From contig JAEZRH010000081.1 of assembly GCA_023412845.1 (NCBI GenBank), forward strand, positions 1-9,792: 9,792 bases of DNA. Reading direction: 5' to 3'. The notes under the pieces were generated by a model. The model searched no databases. It was not told where the DNA came from and was given only the letters and a program-made list of their open reading frames with translations. This document shows, in pieces, positions 1 to 6,840 of this stretch; within the stretch, counting starts at the first letter, position 1, and each line of letters begins with the position of its first letter. The DNA is from Bacillota bacterium (GTDB lineage: Bacteria; Bacillota; Clostridia; Oscillospirales; Acutalibacteraceae). The translations under genes and the position numbers were made by a program.

Positions 1-133
1 GGCGAGAACCCCGGCGCAACCCAGAGGGCCGAAGCAACTGGCATTACGGGTAAAGCCCCATCCAGGGGGCCGCGGAACGCGTCCCGGAAATTGCACTGCC
101 TGAACCCCGTCGCTCGCTCCGGCGGCGAGCTGC

Positions 134-194
134 CGCAGACGAGACGCGCACTTCACTTTTGTGGAGTGCGTTTTGCTTTGTGTCTGCGTTTTTT
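134..194 (+). terminator. Nested hairpin plus T run upstream of fetA
   Basis: An outer stem CGCAGAC (134-140) / GTCTGCG (182-188) is followed at once by six T (189-194). Inside it lies a second hairpin, CGCACTTCAC (147-156) / GTGGAGTGCG (161-170), with a TTTT loop, one G-U pair and a following TTTT. This is the layout of a Rho-independent terminator, unusual in having two concentric stems. It ends about 35 bp before the fetA ribosome site, so it either ends an upstream transcript or acts as an attenuator for fetAB. The pairing is seen in the sequence; the function is inferred. Confidence 0.6.
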
Positions 195-228
195 AACCGG
201 TCGCCGTGCGGCGGCCAAGCAAATTTGC

Positions 229-237
229 GGAGATGAT
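229..237 (+). promoter_or_regulatory. fetA ribosome binding site overlapping an in-frame ATG
   Basis: GGAGATGAT differs by one base from the GGAGGTGAT complement of the 16S 3' end. It contains the in-frame ATG at 233, which cannot use the site because there is no spacer. The TTG at 242 lies 9 nt after GGAG, so the TTG is the better start. The ATG at 233 and GTG at 206 are in-frame alternatives. Confidence 0.5.
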
Positions 238-241
238 AAAA

Positions 242-937
242 TTGGCACAGATCGAACTGGAACACGTGTCCTTCAGCGGCGAAGGGAAAAAAGTGCTGGA
301 TGATATCACGCTTTCGATCGGGAAAGGGGATTTTCTGTCCGTTACCGGTCCTTCGGGAAGCGGAAAGAGCACGTTGCTGAAGCTTTGCAGCCATCTGATC
401 AGCCCGTCCGAGGGCACAATCCGCGTTTTCGGAAAAGATATCTTCAGCCTTGACCCCGTCGAGCTGCGCAGAAAGATCTCTTACTGCCCGCAGGCGCCGA
501 TCCTGTTTGGAGACACGGTGGAAGAGAACTTTCTGTTCCCGTGCCGCATCCGCAAACAGGAACTGGACCGCGGCCGCGCGCTTTCTCTGCTTTCCAATTT
601 CCAGCTGGGTGAAGAATATCTGAAACGGGATGTCCGAAAGCTTTCGGGCGGTGAAAAGCAGCGCGTTTCCCTGGTGCGCACCCTGCTGTTCGAGCCCGAA
701 GCCCTGTTGCTCGACGAGCCGACGTCCGCTCTCGATGAAGAGAACGCGCAGATTGTCGAGAGGGCGGTAAACGGGCTCAACCGCGGCGGCGTCACGGTGC
801 TTTGGGTGACGCACAGCGACGAACAGAGCAAAAGATGCGCTTCCAGAAGGCTGACCGTCGAAAACGGGCGCATCCTCTCGCTGGAAGATCTGAAAAATCC
901 GTCGGACGCCGGGAACGTTCTTCCCGCGGTCCGCTGA
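242..937 (+). CDS. fetA: ABC transporter ATP-binding protein, FetA (YbbL) type
   Basis: This is the ATPase of an ABC exporter pair. In E. coli the FetA-FetB pair exports iron and helps in oxidative stress. From the TTG start the protein is 231 aa, one nucleotide-binding domain. It has Walker A GPSGSGKST (36-44), the Q-loop in YCPQ (Gln84), signature LSGGEKQR (134-141), Walker B LLLDEP (155-160), D-loop SALD (162-165) and the switch histidine in VTHS (His191). All catalytic elements are intact. The length fits a stand-alone ATPase. It lies 21 bp before fetB on the same strand, and that partner is what points to the FetAB family rather than to a generic ABC ATPase. The TTG start is chosen from the ribosome site; starts at 233 or 206 would add 3 or 12 residues. 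I see no promoter immediately upstream. The substrate is inferred from family membership. Confidence 0.88.
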   Translation: MAQIELEHVSFSGEGKKVLDDITLSIGKGDFLSVTGPSGSGKSTLLKLCSHLISPSEGTIRVFGKDIFSLDPVELRRKISYCPQAPILFGDTVEENFLFPCRIRKQELDRGRALSLLSNFQLGEEYLKRDVRKLSGGEKQRVSLVRTLLFEPEALLLDEPTSALDEENAQIVERAVNGLNRGGVTVLWVTHSDEQSKRCASRRLTVENGRILSLEDLKNPSDAGNVLPAVR

Positions 938-958
938 ATCGGGAAAGGAGTGTCCGCC

Positions 959-1714
959 GTGAATACGCATGTAAGCGTGCTTTCTCTCGTGATTGCCTCT
1001 TCCCTTGTCGTGGTTTCGCTGATCTTTTCGTATACCCAGAAGCTGAAACTGGAAAAAGAGACCATCGTCGGCGTCGTGCGCGCCGTGGTCCAGCTTGTGG
1101 CGGTCGGTTATGTGCTGGAATATGTCTTCGGCCTGAACAACCCGTTTTTTACGACGCTGATCGTGCTGTTTATGGCGTTTAACGCGGCCTGGAACGCGGC
1201 AAAGCGCGGAAAGGGCATTCCAAGGGTGCTCCCGGTGTCCTTCCTTTCCATCGTTGCGGGCGCGGGGGTCACGCTGGGCGTCCTTGTCGCATCCGGGGCC
1301 ATCCGCTATGTGCCGAACCAGATCGTACCCATCAGCGGCATGATCCTCAGCAATGCGATGGTGGCGCTGGGGCTTTGCTACCGGCAGCTTACGGCTGGAT
1401 TCCAAGGCAGGCGGGATGAGATCGAGACGCGCCTTGCCCTCGGGGCCGACATTCTGCCGGCTTCCATCGACATCGTCAGGGACGCGATCCGGACCGGCAT
1501 GCTCCCGACGATCGATTCCGCCAAGACGCTCGGCATCGTTTCTCTGCCCGGGATGATGACGGGCCTGATTCTCGCAGGGCTGCCGCCGGTGCAGGCGATA
1601 CGGTATCAGATCATGGTCACGTTCATGCTGCTTTCCACGACGGCCATTGCTTCCTTTCTGGCGAGTTATCTTTCCTACCGCGGATTTTTCAATGACCGTA
1701 AGCAGCTCCGCTGA
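959..1714 (+). CDS. fetB: ABC transporter permease, FetB (YbbM/UPF0014) family
   Basis: This is the membrane subunit that pairs with FetA to export metal, iron in E. coli. From GTG 959 it is 251 aa and strongly hydrophobic, with about seven membrane segments (roughly residues 5-24, 35-56, 62-79, 92-114, 120-140, 190-208 and 218-240). Family hallmarks include VPISGMILSNAM in the middle and the long conserved stretch around RTGMLPTIDSAKTLGIVSLPGMMTG near residue 190, followed by RYQIMV. The ribosome site AAAGGAG (944-950) lies 8 nt before GTG 959. A GTG at 950 is in frame but overlaps that site, so I reject it. The gene follows fetA by 21 bp, so the two are an operon. No strong terminator follows; the short hairpins at 1717-1734 and 1740-1752 lack good T runs. 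Confidence 0.9.
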   Translation: MNTHVSVLSLVIASSLVVVSLIFSYTQKLKLEKETIVGVVRAVVQLVAVGYVLEYVFGLNNPFFTTLIVLFMAFNAAWNAAKRGKGIPRVLPVSFLSIVAGAGVTLGVLVASGAIRYVPNQIVPISGMILSNAMVALGLCYRQLTAGFQGRRDEIETRLALGADILPASIDIVRDAIRTGMLPTIDSAKTLGIVSLPGMMTGLILAGLPPVQAIRYQIMVTFMLLSTTAIASFLASYLSYRGFFNDRKQLR

Positions 1715-1809
1715 CCGCCCTGCTTGTTTCGGGCTAAAGCCGCTGTTTGCGGATCCCGGCGTGTTTTTGCCGTTTGAGGGCGCGGTGGAATTCAATTTTG
1801 TACGTGAAC

Positions 1810-1838
1810 TTCACAAAAGCGTTCGGATGTGTTATACT
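1810..1838 (+). promoter_or_regulatory. Sigma-A promoter for typA
   Basis: The -35 box TTCACA (1810-1815) matches five of six consensus bases. A 17-bp spacer leads to -10 TATACT (1833-1838), preceded by TG at 1830-1831 (extended -10). Transcription should begin near 1845, giving a leader of about 135 nt before typA. It is the best promoter in the fetB-typA gap. Confidence 0.75.
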
Positions 1839-1878
1839 AATCTAGTTTGTGTTTATGAATTCGTACCGTTCCGGAATA

Positions 1879-1913
1879 CGGGCCGTGTCGCCCGGACTTT
1901 TTCGCTGAAAAAG
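1879..1913 (+). promoter_or_regulatory. Two adjoining hairpins in the typA leader
   Basis: CGGGC (1879-1883) pairs with GCCCG (1890-1894) and is followed by GA and the T run CTTTTTC, which resembles a weak terminator. The same CTTTTTC (1897-1903) can pair perfectly with GAAAAAG (1907-1913) over a 3-nt loop, which would hide the T run. The arrangement could be an attenuator or just a structured leader. Only the base pairing is seen. Confidence 0.35.
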
Positions 1914-1980
1914 GGAGAACTGAACCGTTATTTCCTGCATCAATTTTGGAACCGGTAAGAGCAGAAGAGGGAAAATTTTC

Positions 1981-3801
1981 ATGGATGTCAGAAATGATTT
2001 GAGAAATGTAGCCATCATTGCCCACGTCGACCACGGCAAGACGACGCTTGTCGATCAGCTTTTAAGGCAAAGCGGTATTTTCCGATCGAACGAAGTGATC
2101 GAAGAGCGCGTGATGGATTCCAACGACCTTGAGCGGGAACGCGGGATCACCATCCTATCGAAAAACACCGCCGTCACTTACAACGACGTGAAGATCAATA
2201 TCGTGGATACGCCCGGCCATGCCGACTTCGGCGGCGAAGTGGAACGCATCCTGATGATGGTGGACGGTGTGCTGCTGCTTGTCGATGCGTTCGAAGGCTG
2301 CATGCCGCAGACGCGCTTCGTGCTGAAAAAGGCGCTTGGGCTCGGCAAAAAGCCGCTTGTCGTCGTGAATAAAATCGACCGGCCCGGCGCGCGCCCTGCG
2401 GAAGTCATCGACGAAGTGATCGACCTTTTCATCGAGCTCGGCGCCAACGAAGACCAGCTGGAATTTCCGGTGATCTACGCTTCCGGGCGCGACGGCTATG
2501 CGACGGACGACCTCGAAAAACCGGGCAAGGACATGAAGCCCCTGTTCGACGCGATCCTGAAATATATCCCCGCGCCGAAGGGCGACCTGAACGGCCCGAC
2601 ACAGGTCCTGTTCTCCAACATAGACTATGATGACTATGTAGGCCGCATCGGCGTCGGCAGAGTGGAGCGCGGCAGCATCCACGACGGGGAAAACGTGGTG
2701 CTTTGCCATCGCGACGGAACGACCAGCAACGTCAAGGTCATGAAACTTTATCAGTTTAAAGGTCTCAAACGCGTGGAAGTGGAGGAGGCAAGGCTGGGCG
2801 ATCTGGTCGCCGTTTCCGGCATCACCGGGCTGAACATCGGCGAGACCATATGCGCGCCCGACTGCGTCGAGCCCCTCCCGTTTGTCAAGATCGACGAACC
2901 GACCGTTTCCATGCTTTTCATGGTCAATAACAGCCCGTTTGCCGGAAGGGAAGGCAAGTACGTCACTTCCCGCAACCTGCGCGACCGCCTGTTCAAGGAA
3001 GTCGAAACCAACGTGGCCATGCGCGTGGAGGAAACGGATTCGCCCGATACGTTCAAGGTGTCCGGGCGCGGGGAACTCCACCTCTCTATCTTGATCGAAG
3101 AGATGCGCCGGCAGGACTATGAATTCCAGGTTTCAAGCCCTTCGGTGATCTATAAGGAGATCGGCGGCAAGAGATGCGAGCCGATCGAGCTGCTGATGAT
3201 CGAGGTACCCGACACGTACGTCGGCGTCGTGATGGAAAAGCTCGGCACCCGTAAGGCGGAGCTTGTCAACATGGGTTCGCGCAACACGGGCGTTACGCAT
3301 CTCGAGTTCAAGATACCGGCCCGCGGCCTGATGGGATATCGGCAGGAATTCCTGACCGACACCAACGGCAACGGCATCATGAACAACGTGTTCGACAGCT
3401 ACGAGCCTTATAAGGGCGACATCACCGCGCGCGCGCAGGGCTCGCTGATCGCGCATGAAACGGGAGAAGCGACCGGTTACGGGCTTTTCTATGCGCAGGA
3501 CCGCGGGCGCATGTTCATCGGTCCCGGCGTAGAGGTTTACGAGGGTATGATCGTCGGAGTGAGCCCGAAGTCGGACGATATCGCCGTTAATGTCTGCAAG
3601 AAAAAACATGCCACCAACACCCGGGCCTCCGGCTCCGACGAGGCGCTCAAGCTGACGCCGCCAAACATCATGAGCCTTGAGCAGTGCCTCGAATTCATCA
3701 AACCGGATGAACTGGTGGAAGTAACGCCCAAAAACATCCGCATGCGCAAAATGGTTCTGAACAAGGAGCAGCGCATGAAACTTGCTGCAAAGAAAAAGTG
3801 A
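1981..3801 (+). CDS. typA: Translational GTPase TypA/BipA
   Basis: TypA (BipA) is an EF-G/LepA-like GTPase that binds ribosomes and supports ribosome assembly and growth under cold or other stress. The 606-aa product has the usual full length. G1 is AHVDHGKT (14-21), G2 RGIT (54-57), G3 DTPGH (76-80), G4 NKID (130-133) and G5 around YASG (166-169). After the GTPase domain come the beta-barrel domain II (about 200-300), two EF-G-like alpha/beta domains, and the TypA-specific C-terminal domain ending in a basic stretch (KNIRMRKMVLNKEQRMKLAAKKK region). The ATG has a ribosome site AGAGGG (1966-1971) 9 nt upstream. It is transcribed from the promoter at 1810-1838 through a foldable leader. The exonuclease gene starts 9 bp after its stop, so the two probably share a transcript. 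Confidence 0.97.
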   Translation: MDVRNDLRNVAIIAHVDHGKTTLVDQLLRQSGIFRSNEVIEERVMDSNDLERERGITILSKNTAVTYNDVKINIVDTPGHADFGGEVERILMMVDGVLLLVDAFEGCMPQTRFVLKKALGLGKKPLVVVNKIDRPGARPAEVIDEVIDLFIELGANEDQLEFPVIYASGRDGYATDDLEKPGKDMKPLFDAILKYIPAPKGDLNGPTQVLFSNIDYDDYVGRIGVGRVERGSIHDGENVVLCHRDGTTSNVKVMKLYQFKGLKRVEVEEARLGDLVAVSGITGLNIGETICAPDCVEPLPFVKIDEPTVSMLFMVNNSPFAGREGKYVTSRNLRDRLFKEVETNVAMRVEETDSPDTFKVSGRGELHLSILIEEMRRQDYEFQVSSPSVIYKEIGGKRCEPIELLMIEVPDTYVGVVMEKLGTRKAELVNMGSRNTGVTHLEFKIPARGLMGYRQEFLTDTNGNGIMNNVFDSYEPYKGDITARAQGSLIAHETGEATGYGLFYAQDRGRMFIGPGVEVYEGMIVGVSPKSDDIAVNVCKKKHATNTRASGSDEALKLTPPNIMSLEQCLEFIKPDELVEVTPKNIRMRKMVLNKEQRMKLAAKKK

Positions 3802-3810
3802 CAGCTTTTT

Positions 3811-4710
3811 ATGGATTTTGTGATTCTCGACCTCGAGTGGAACGGCGCCTACAGCGGCAAGCTGAAAGGCTTTATCAATGAGATCATCGAGTTCGGCGCC
3901 GTCAGGGTTGACGGGCGCCTGAATATCGTTGACACTTTTGAGGCGCTCATTCGTCCGCAGGTGGGCAAAAAGATCAGCGGGAAGATCAAGACCCTTACCA
4001 GCATCACGAACGAAGACCTCGAAGGAGGCCTGCAGTTCATGCAGGCCGTGAGCCGGTTCGGCAGATGGAGCCGCGGCGCGGTCGTCATGACGTGGGGGAC
4101 TTCCGACATCCTTGCGCTGATCGAGAACTGCCGGTATTTCTGCGGCAGCGACAGGATTCCGTTTCTCACGCGCTATGTCGACCTGCAGGCGTACTGCGAA
4201 GAGAGGCTGGAGTATGACCGCACGCGCCAGATGGGTCTTTCCACCGCGGCGGGGCTGCTTCAGATCGACGAGGGCGAGTTCGACCACCACCGTGCGCTGG
4301 GAGACAGCCTGCTGACGCTCCGCTGCTTTCAGAAGGTTTACGATTTGGGCAGACTGGAGCCGTTTATCCAGGATGCCGGAAGCGATGAATTCTACAACAA
4401 AATGGAATTCAAGACCGTCGTCATCTGCGACCTGAGGCATCCGCTCATCCGGCCGACCGACCTTTCATTCTGCTGCGCGCAGTGCGGCCGGCGCGCGAAG
4501 CGGGTGGGGGACTGGCAGCTGCGAAACAAGAGCTTCCGGGCGGAGTTTTACTGTAAGCGCTGCAATGTAAAATTCGTCGGGCGGGCGCAGTTCAAGCTGA
4601 AATACGAAGGGCTCATCGTCAAAAAGACGGTGCTGCCGTTAAAGCCGGAAAGCGACGCTGCGTCCGGCGCACCGGAAGAATCCGTCGCCGGCGGTTCCGG
4701 CGAGGCCTGA
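3811..4710 (+). CDS. DEDDh 3'-5' exonuclease domain protein with C-terminal zinc ribbon
   Basis: The 299-aa protein starts with an RNase T/DnaQ-like exonuclease domain that removes nucleotides from 3' ends using two metal ions. Catalytic residues are visible in order: Asp7 and Glu9 (ILDLEW, ExoI), Asp99 (TWGTSD, ExoII), and His160 with Asp165 (HRALGD, ExoIII, the H-x4-D of the DEDDh class). After residue 190 the domain ends and a second module follows with C222-x2-C225 and C248-x2-C251, spaced like a zinc ribbon. A low-complexity Ala/Gly/Ser/Glu tail closes the protein. The start must be 3811, because Asp7 and Glu9 would be lost with any later start. Even so, there is no recognisable ribosome site, and translation is probably coupled to typA, which ends 9 bp before. 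The substrate (RNA or DNA) cannot be told from sequence. A KapD-like or DnaQ-like name would be a guess. Confidence 0.88.
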   Translation: MDFVILDLEWNGAYSGKLKGFINEIIEFGAVRVDGRLNIVDTFEALIRPQVGKKISGKIKTLTSITNEDLEGGLQFMQAVSRFGRWSRGAVVMTWGTSDILALIENCRYFCGSDRIPFLTRYVDLQAYCEERLEYDRTRQMGLSTAAGLLQIDEGEFDHHRALGDSLLTLRCFQKVYDLGRLEPFIQDAGSDEFYNKMEFKTVVICDLRHPLIRPTDLSFCCAQCGRRAKRVGDWQLRNKSFRAEFYCKRCNVKFVGRAQFKLKYEGLIVKKTVLPLKPESDAASGAPEESVAGGSGEA

Positions 4711-4743
4711 CGGGGCTGCGGAAATGTCCGCAGCCCCGTTTTT
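4710..4743 (+). terminator. Strong Rho-independent terminator after the exonuclease gene
   Basis: A perfect 13-bp stem (4710-4722 with 4727-4739) around the loop AATG is followed by a T run (4739-4743). The stem begins on the last base of the exonuclease stop codon. The T run overlaps the stop codon of the converging nth gene (4742-4744). On the minus strand the hairpin is followed by GC-rich sequence, not T, so it should work mainly on the plus strand, though the stem may also block nth transcripts. Confidence 0.92.
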
Positions 4744-5434
4744 AGCCCTTCGGCGATTTTTTATCCTGAATTATTCCGGGGCCTTGCTTTTTTCCCCTTT
4801 GGTCCGCCGTACCTGCGGATTTACAGAAATCCTTCATGCAGCAAACGAAGCATTTGGGGCTCCGGGCCGTGCAGACCGCCCGCCCGTGCAGAACGAGCCT
4901 GTGGCAGAAATCGTTGGATTCCTCCGGGGGGAGGACCGCCCGAAGCTGCTTTTCGACTTTTAGCGGGTCGGTGCCTTCGCTCAGGCCGAGCCTGCCGCTG
5001 ATGCGGATGCAGTGCGTGTCCGTCACGACTGCGGGCTTGTGGTAGATGTCGCCTACAATCAGGTTCGCCGTTTTGCGGCCGACTCCGGGCAGCTTCGTCA
5101 GCTCTTCGACGGTATCCGGCACGGCGCCGCCGAAATGGTCTTTCAGCGCCCGGCACATGGCCACGATGTCCCGCGCTTTTGTTTTATACAGCCCGCAGGA
5201 GTGGATGTACGGCTCCACATCTTCGGGCGTTGCGCCGCAGAATGCGTCAAGGTCCTGAAAACGCGCGAACAGGGCCGGAGTGACGAGATTCACCCGCGCG
5301 TCCGTGCATTGCGCGGAAAGGCGCGTTGCAATCAGCAGCTGCAGCGGCTCGGGGTACTGCAGCGAACAGATCCCTTCCGGATATTCTTTTTTCAGGGCCG
5401 AAACGGCAAGCGCGGCGCGCTGTTTCTTTGTCAT
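4742..5434 (-). CDS. nth: Endonuclease III, base-excision DNA glycosylase/AP lyase
   Basis: Nth removes oxidised pyrimidines from DNA and cuts the strand at abasic sites. The 230-aa product has the helix-hairpin-helix LPGVGRKTAN (115-124) carrying catalytic Lys121, and catalytic Asp139 in TDTH, matching Lys120 and Asp138 of the E. coli enzyme. The [4Fe-4S] loop C188-x6-C195-x2-C198-x5-C204 is complete. The ATG at 5434 has a GGAGGA site (5445-5450 on the plus strand) 10 nt away. A TTG two codons earlier (5440) is only 4 nt from that site and is less likely. The tail after the cluster is about 26 residues, Lys/Gly-rich and longer than in E. coli. The gene converges on the exonuclease gene and diverges from glyA. 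Confidence 0.96.
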   Translation of the reverse strand: MTKKQRAALAVSALKKEYPEGICSLQYPEPLQLLIATRLSAQCTDARVNLVTPALFARFQDLDAFCGATPEDVEPYIHSCGLYKTKARDIVAMCRALKDHFGGAVPDTVEELTKLPGVGRKTANLIVGDIYHKPAVVTDTHCIRISGRLGLSEGTDPLKVEKQLRAVLPPEESNDFCHRLVLHGRAVCTARSPKCFVCCMKDFCKSAGTADQRGKKQGPGIIQDKKSPKG

Positions 5435-5463
5435 TTCCAATCATTCCTCCCAAAGCTGCGCTT

Positions 5464-5492
5464 ATTTTAATACAAAACGCGGCATTTCGCAA
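5464..5492 (-). promoter_or_regulatory. Probable sigma-A promoter for nth
   Basis: Read on the minus strand, the -35 box TTGCGA (5492-5487) and -10 box TAAAAT (5469-5464) are separated by 17 bp and lie about 30 bp before the nth start. The spacing is ideal and the -10 box matches five of six bases. Confidence 0.55.
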
Positions 5493-5524
5493 GCCCGCCC
5501 GATTTGCAAATTTATTCTCCGGCG

Positions 5525-5553
5525 TTGCGTTTTCCAAGGCGGCAGGGTATAAT
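5525..5553 (+). promoter_or_regulatory. Sigma-A promoter for glyA
   Basis: The -10 box is a perfect TATAAT (5548-5553). The -35 box TTGCGT (5525-5530) is 17 bp upstream. Transcription should start near 5560, giving a leader of under 30 nt, with no room for a riboswitch. Confidence 0.75.
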
Positions 5554-5586
5554 AAAAGAAATTTGTTCGGGAAAGGGTTTGAAAAC

Positions 5587-6840
5587 ATGTACAGTGATCT
5601 TTTGGATACCATCGGTTTTGTTTCCGATGCAGACCCCGAAGTCGGAGCGGCGATGAAACAGGAGCTTGGCCGCCAGCGCAGCAACCTGGAACTGATCGCC
5701 TCCGAGAACATCGTTTCCCCGGCGGTGATGGCCGCCATGGGCAGCGTGCTGACGAATAAATATGCGGAAGGCTACCCGGGAAAGCGCTATTACGGCGGCT
5801 GCCAGTACGTCGATGTCGTCGAGGAGATCGCCCGCACCCGCGCCTGCAAACTGTTCGGCGCGGAGCATGCGAACGTCCAGCCGCATTCCGGGGCGCAGGC
5901 CAACATGGCGGTCTATTTTGCGCTGTTGCAGCCCGGCGACACCGTCATGGGTATGAATCTGGCGGAAGGCGGGCATCTTACCCACGGTTCGCCGGTGAAT
6001 ATTTCTGGAAAATATTTTCACTTTGTACCTTACGGCGTCAGTCCGGAAACGGGACGCATCGATTACGACAAGGTCTACGAGACGGCCATGCAGGTCAAAC
6101 CGAAGATCATCGTCGCAGGGGCCAGCGCCTACCCGCGCATCATCGACTTCAAGCGCTTCCGCGAAATCTGCGACGCATGCGGCGCACTTCTCATGGTCGA
6201 TATGGCGCATATCGCCGGTTTGGTTGCTTCCGGCGACCATCCAAACCCGGTCGAGTGGTCCGATATCGTCACCACGACGACCCATAAGACGCTGCGCGGA
6301 CCACGGGGCGGCTTGATCCTCTGCAGGGAGCAGTACGCAAAAGCGATCGACAAGGCGATTTTCCCCGGCACGCAGGGCGGCCCGCTGATGCATGTCATCG
6401 CCGGAAAGGCCGTGTGCCTGGGCGAGGCGCTAAAGCCCGAGTTCAAGGAGTATAGTCACCGCGTCGTGAAAAACGCAAAGGCGCTTGCCGACGGTCTGAT
6501 GAAGCGTGATGTCAGACTGGTCACGGGCGGCACCGACAACCATCTCATGATGGTCGATCTGAACGGGCTGGAGCTTACCGGCAAAGAGTTGGAGCAGCGG
6601 CTCGACTCCGTCAATATCACCGCCAACAAAAACACGGTCCCGAACGAAAAGCGTTCTCCGTTCGTCACGAGCGGTCTGCGCCTCGGTTCGCCGGCCGTCA
6701 CCACGCGCGGGCTGAACGAGCAGGATATGGATAAGGTTGCGGAATGCATCGCGCTTGCGATTCACGACTTCGACGCAAACCGCGAGAAGATTCACAGCAC
6801 CGTCAAAGACATCTGCGCGCGTCACCCGCTCTATGAATAG
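5587..6840 (+). CDS. glyA: Serine hydroxymethyltransferase
   Basis: GlyA is the cytosolic PLP enzyme that interconverts serine plus tetrahydrofolate with glycine plus 5,10-methylene-tetrahydrofolate, the main entry to one-carbon metabolism. The 417-aa product is of typical length. Visible hallmarks are LELIASENIVS (34-44), YPGKRYYGGC (63-72), the substrate- and cofactor-binding stretch NVQPHSGAQAN (96-106), Asp205 and His208 in VDMAHIAGLV, and the PLP lysine Lys234 in TTTTHKTLRGPRGG. The ATG has a GAAAGGG site (5571-5577) 9 nt before it. The frame is open further upstream to 5326, but that would overlap nth and its promoter, so I reject the extension. There is no strong terminator after the stop; the short GGCGC/GCGCC hairpin at 6842-6854 is followed by only three T. 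Confidence 0.97.
   Translation: MYSDLLDTIGFVSDADPEVGAAMKQELGRQRSNLELIASENIVSPAVMAAMGSVLTNKYAEGYPGKRYYGGCQYVDVVEEIARTRACKLFGAEHANVQPHSGAQANMAVYFALLQPGDTVMGMNLAEGGHLTHGSPVNISGKYFHFVPYGVSPETGRIDYDKVYETAMQVKPKIIVAGASAYPRIIDFKRFREICDACGALLMVDMAHIAGLVASGDHPNPVEWSDIVTTTTHKTLRGPRGGLILCREQYAKAIDKAIFPGTQGGPLMHVIAGKAVCLGEALKPEFKEYSHRVVKNAKALADGLMKRDVRLVTGGTDNHLMMVDLNGLELTGKELEQRLDSVNITANKNTVPNEKRSPFVTSGLRLGSPAVTTRGLNEQDMDKVAECIALAIHDFDANREKIHSTVKDICARHPLYE

Larger units (their letters stand above)
1..241. other. GC-rich foldable region before fetA, no convincing gene
   Basis: No recognisable protein is encoded here. Plus-strand frame 2 is open from the window edge to a TGA at 101-103, but the predicted peptide is rich in Arg, Pro and Gly and matches no family I know. 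Frame 1 stays open to 303 only by running into fetA out of frame. The DNA holds several short inverted repeats: GCCCC (55-59) with GGGGC (66-70), GCTCGC (112-117) with GCGAGC (125-130), GCGGC (122-126) with GCCGC (132-136), and a nested hairpin ending in a T run at 189-194. I see no good sigma-A promoter between the T run and fetA, so fetA may depend on readthrough of this structure. It could be the 3' part of a structured RNA or leader, or the tail and terminator of an upstream gene that begins outside the window. Confidence 0.4.

Noticed and set aside
44..1795. A 583-codon minus-strand ORF opposite fetA and fetB
   Set aside because: It is antisense to two well-identified genes, has a His/Arg/Asp-rich composition with no known motif, and is the expected mirror of GC-rich codon bias.
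1856..1909. A 17-codon ORF in the typA leader as a possible leader peptide
   Set aside because: It has no ribosome site and no run of regulatory codons.
3133..4440. A 435-codon minus-strand ORF across the typA-exonuclease junction
   Set aside because: It is antisense to two conserved genes with full catalytic motifs. The same holds for the long minus ORFs at 2155-3081, 5512-6393 and 6856-7848.
4724..4963. Plus-strand ORF of 79 codons after the terminator
   Set aside because: It begins inside the terminator hairpin and runs antisense to nth, without a ribosome site.
5326..5586. N-terminal extension of glyA to 5326
   Set aside because: It would overlap nth and include the promoter; the ribosome site and the family N-terminus support 5587.
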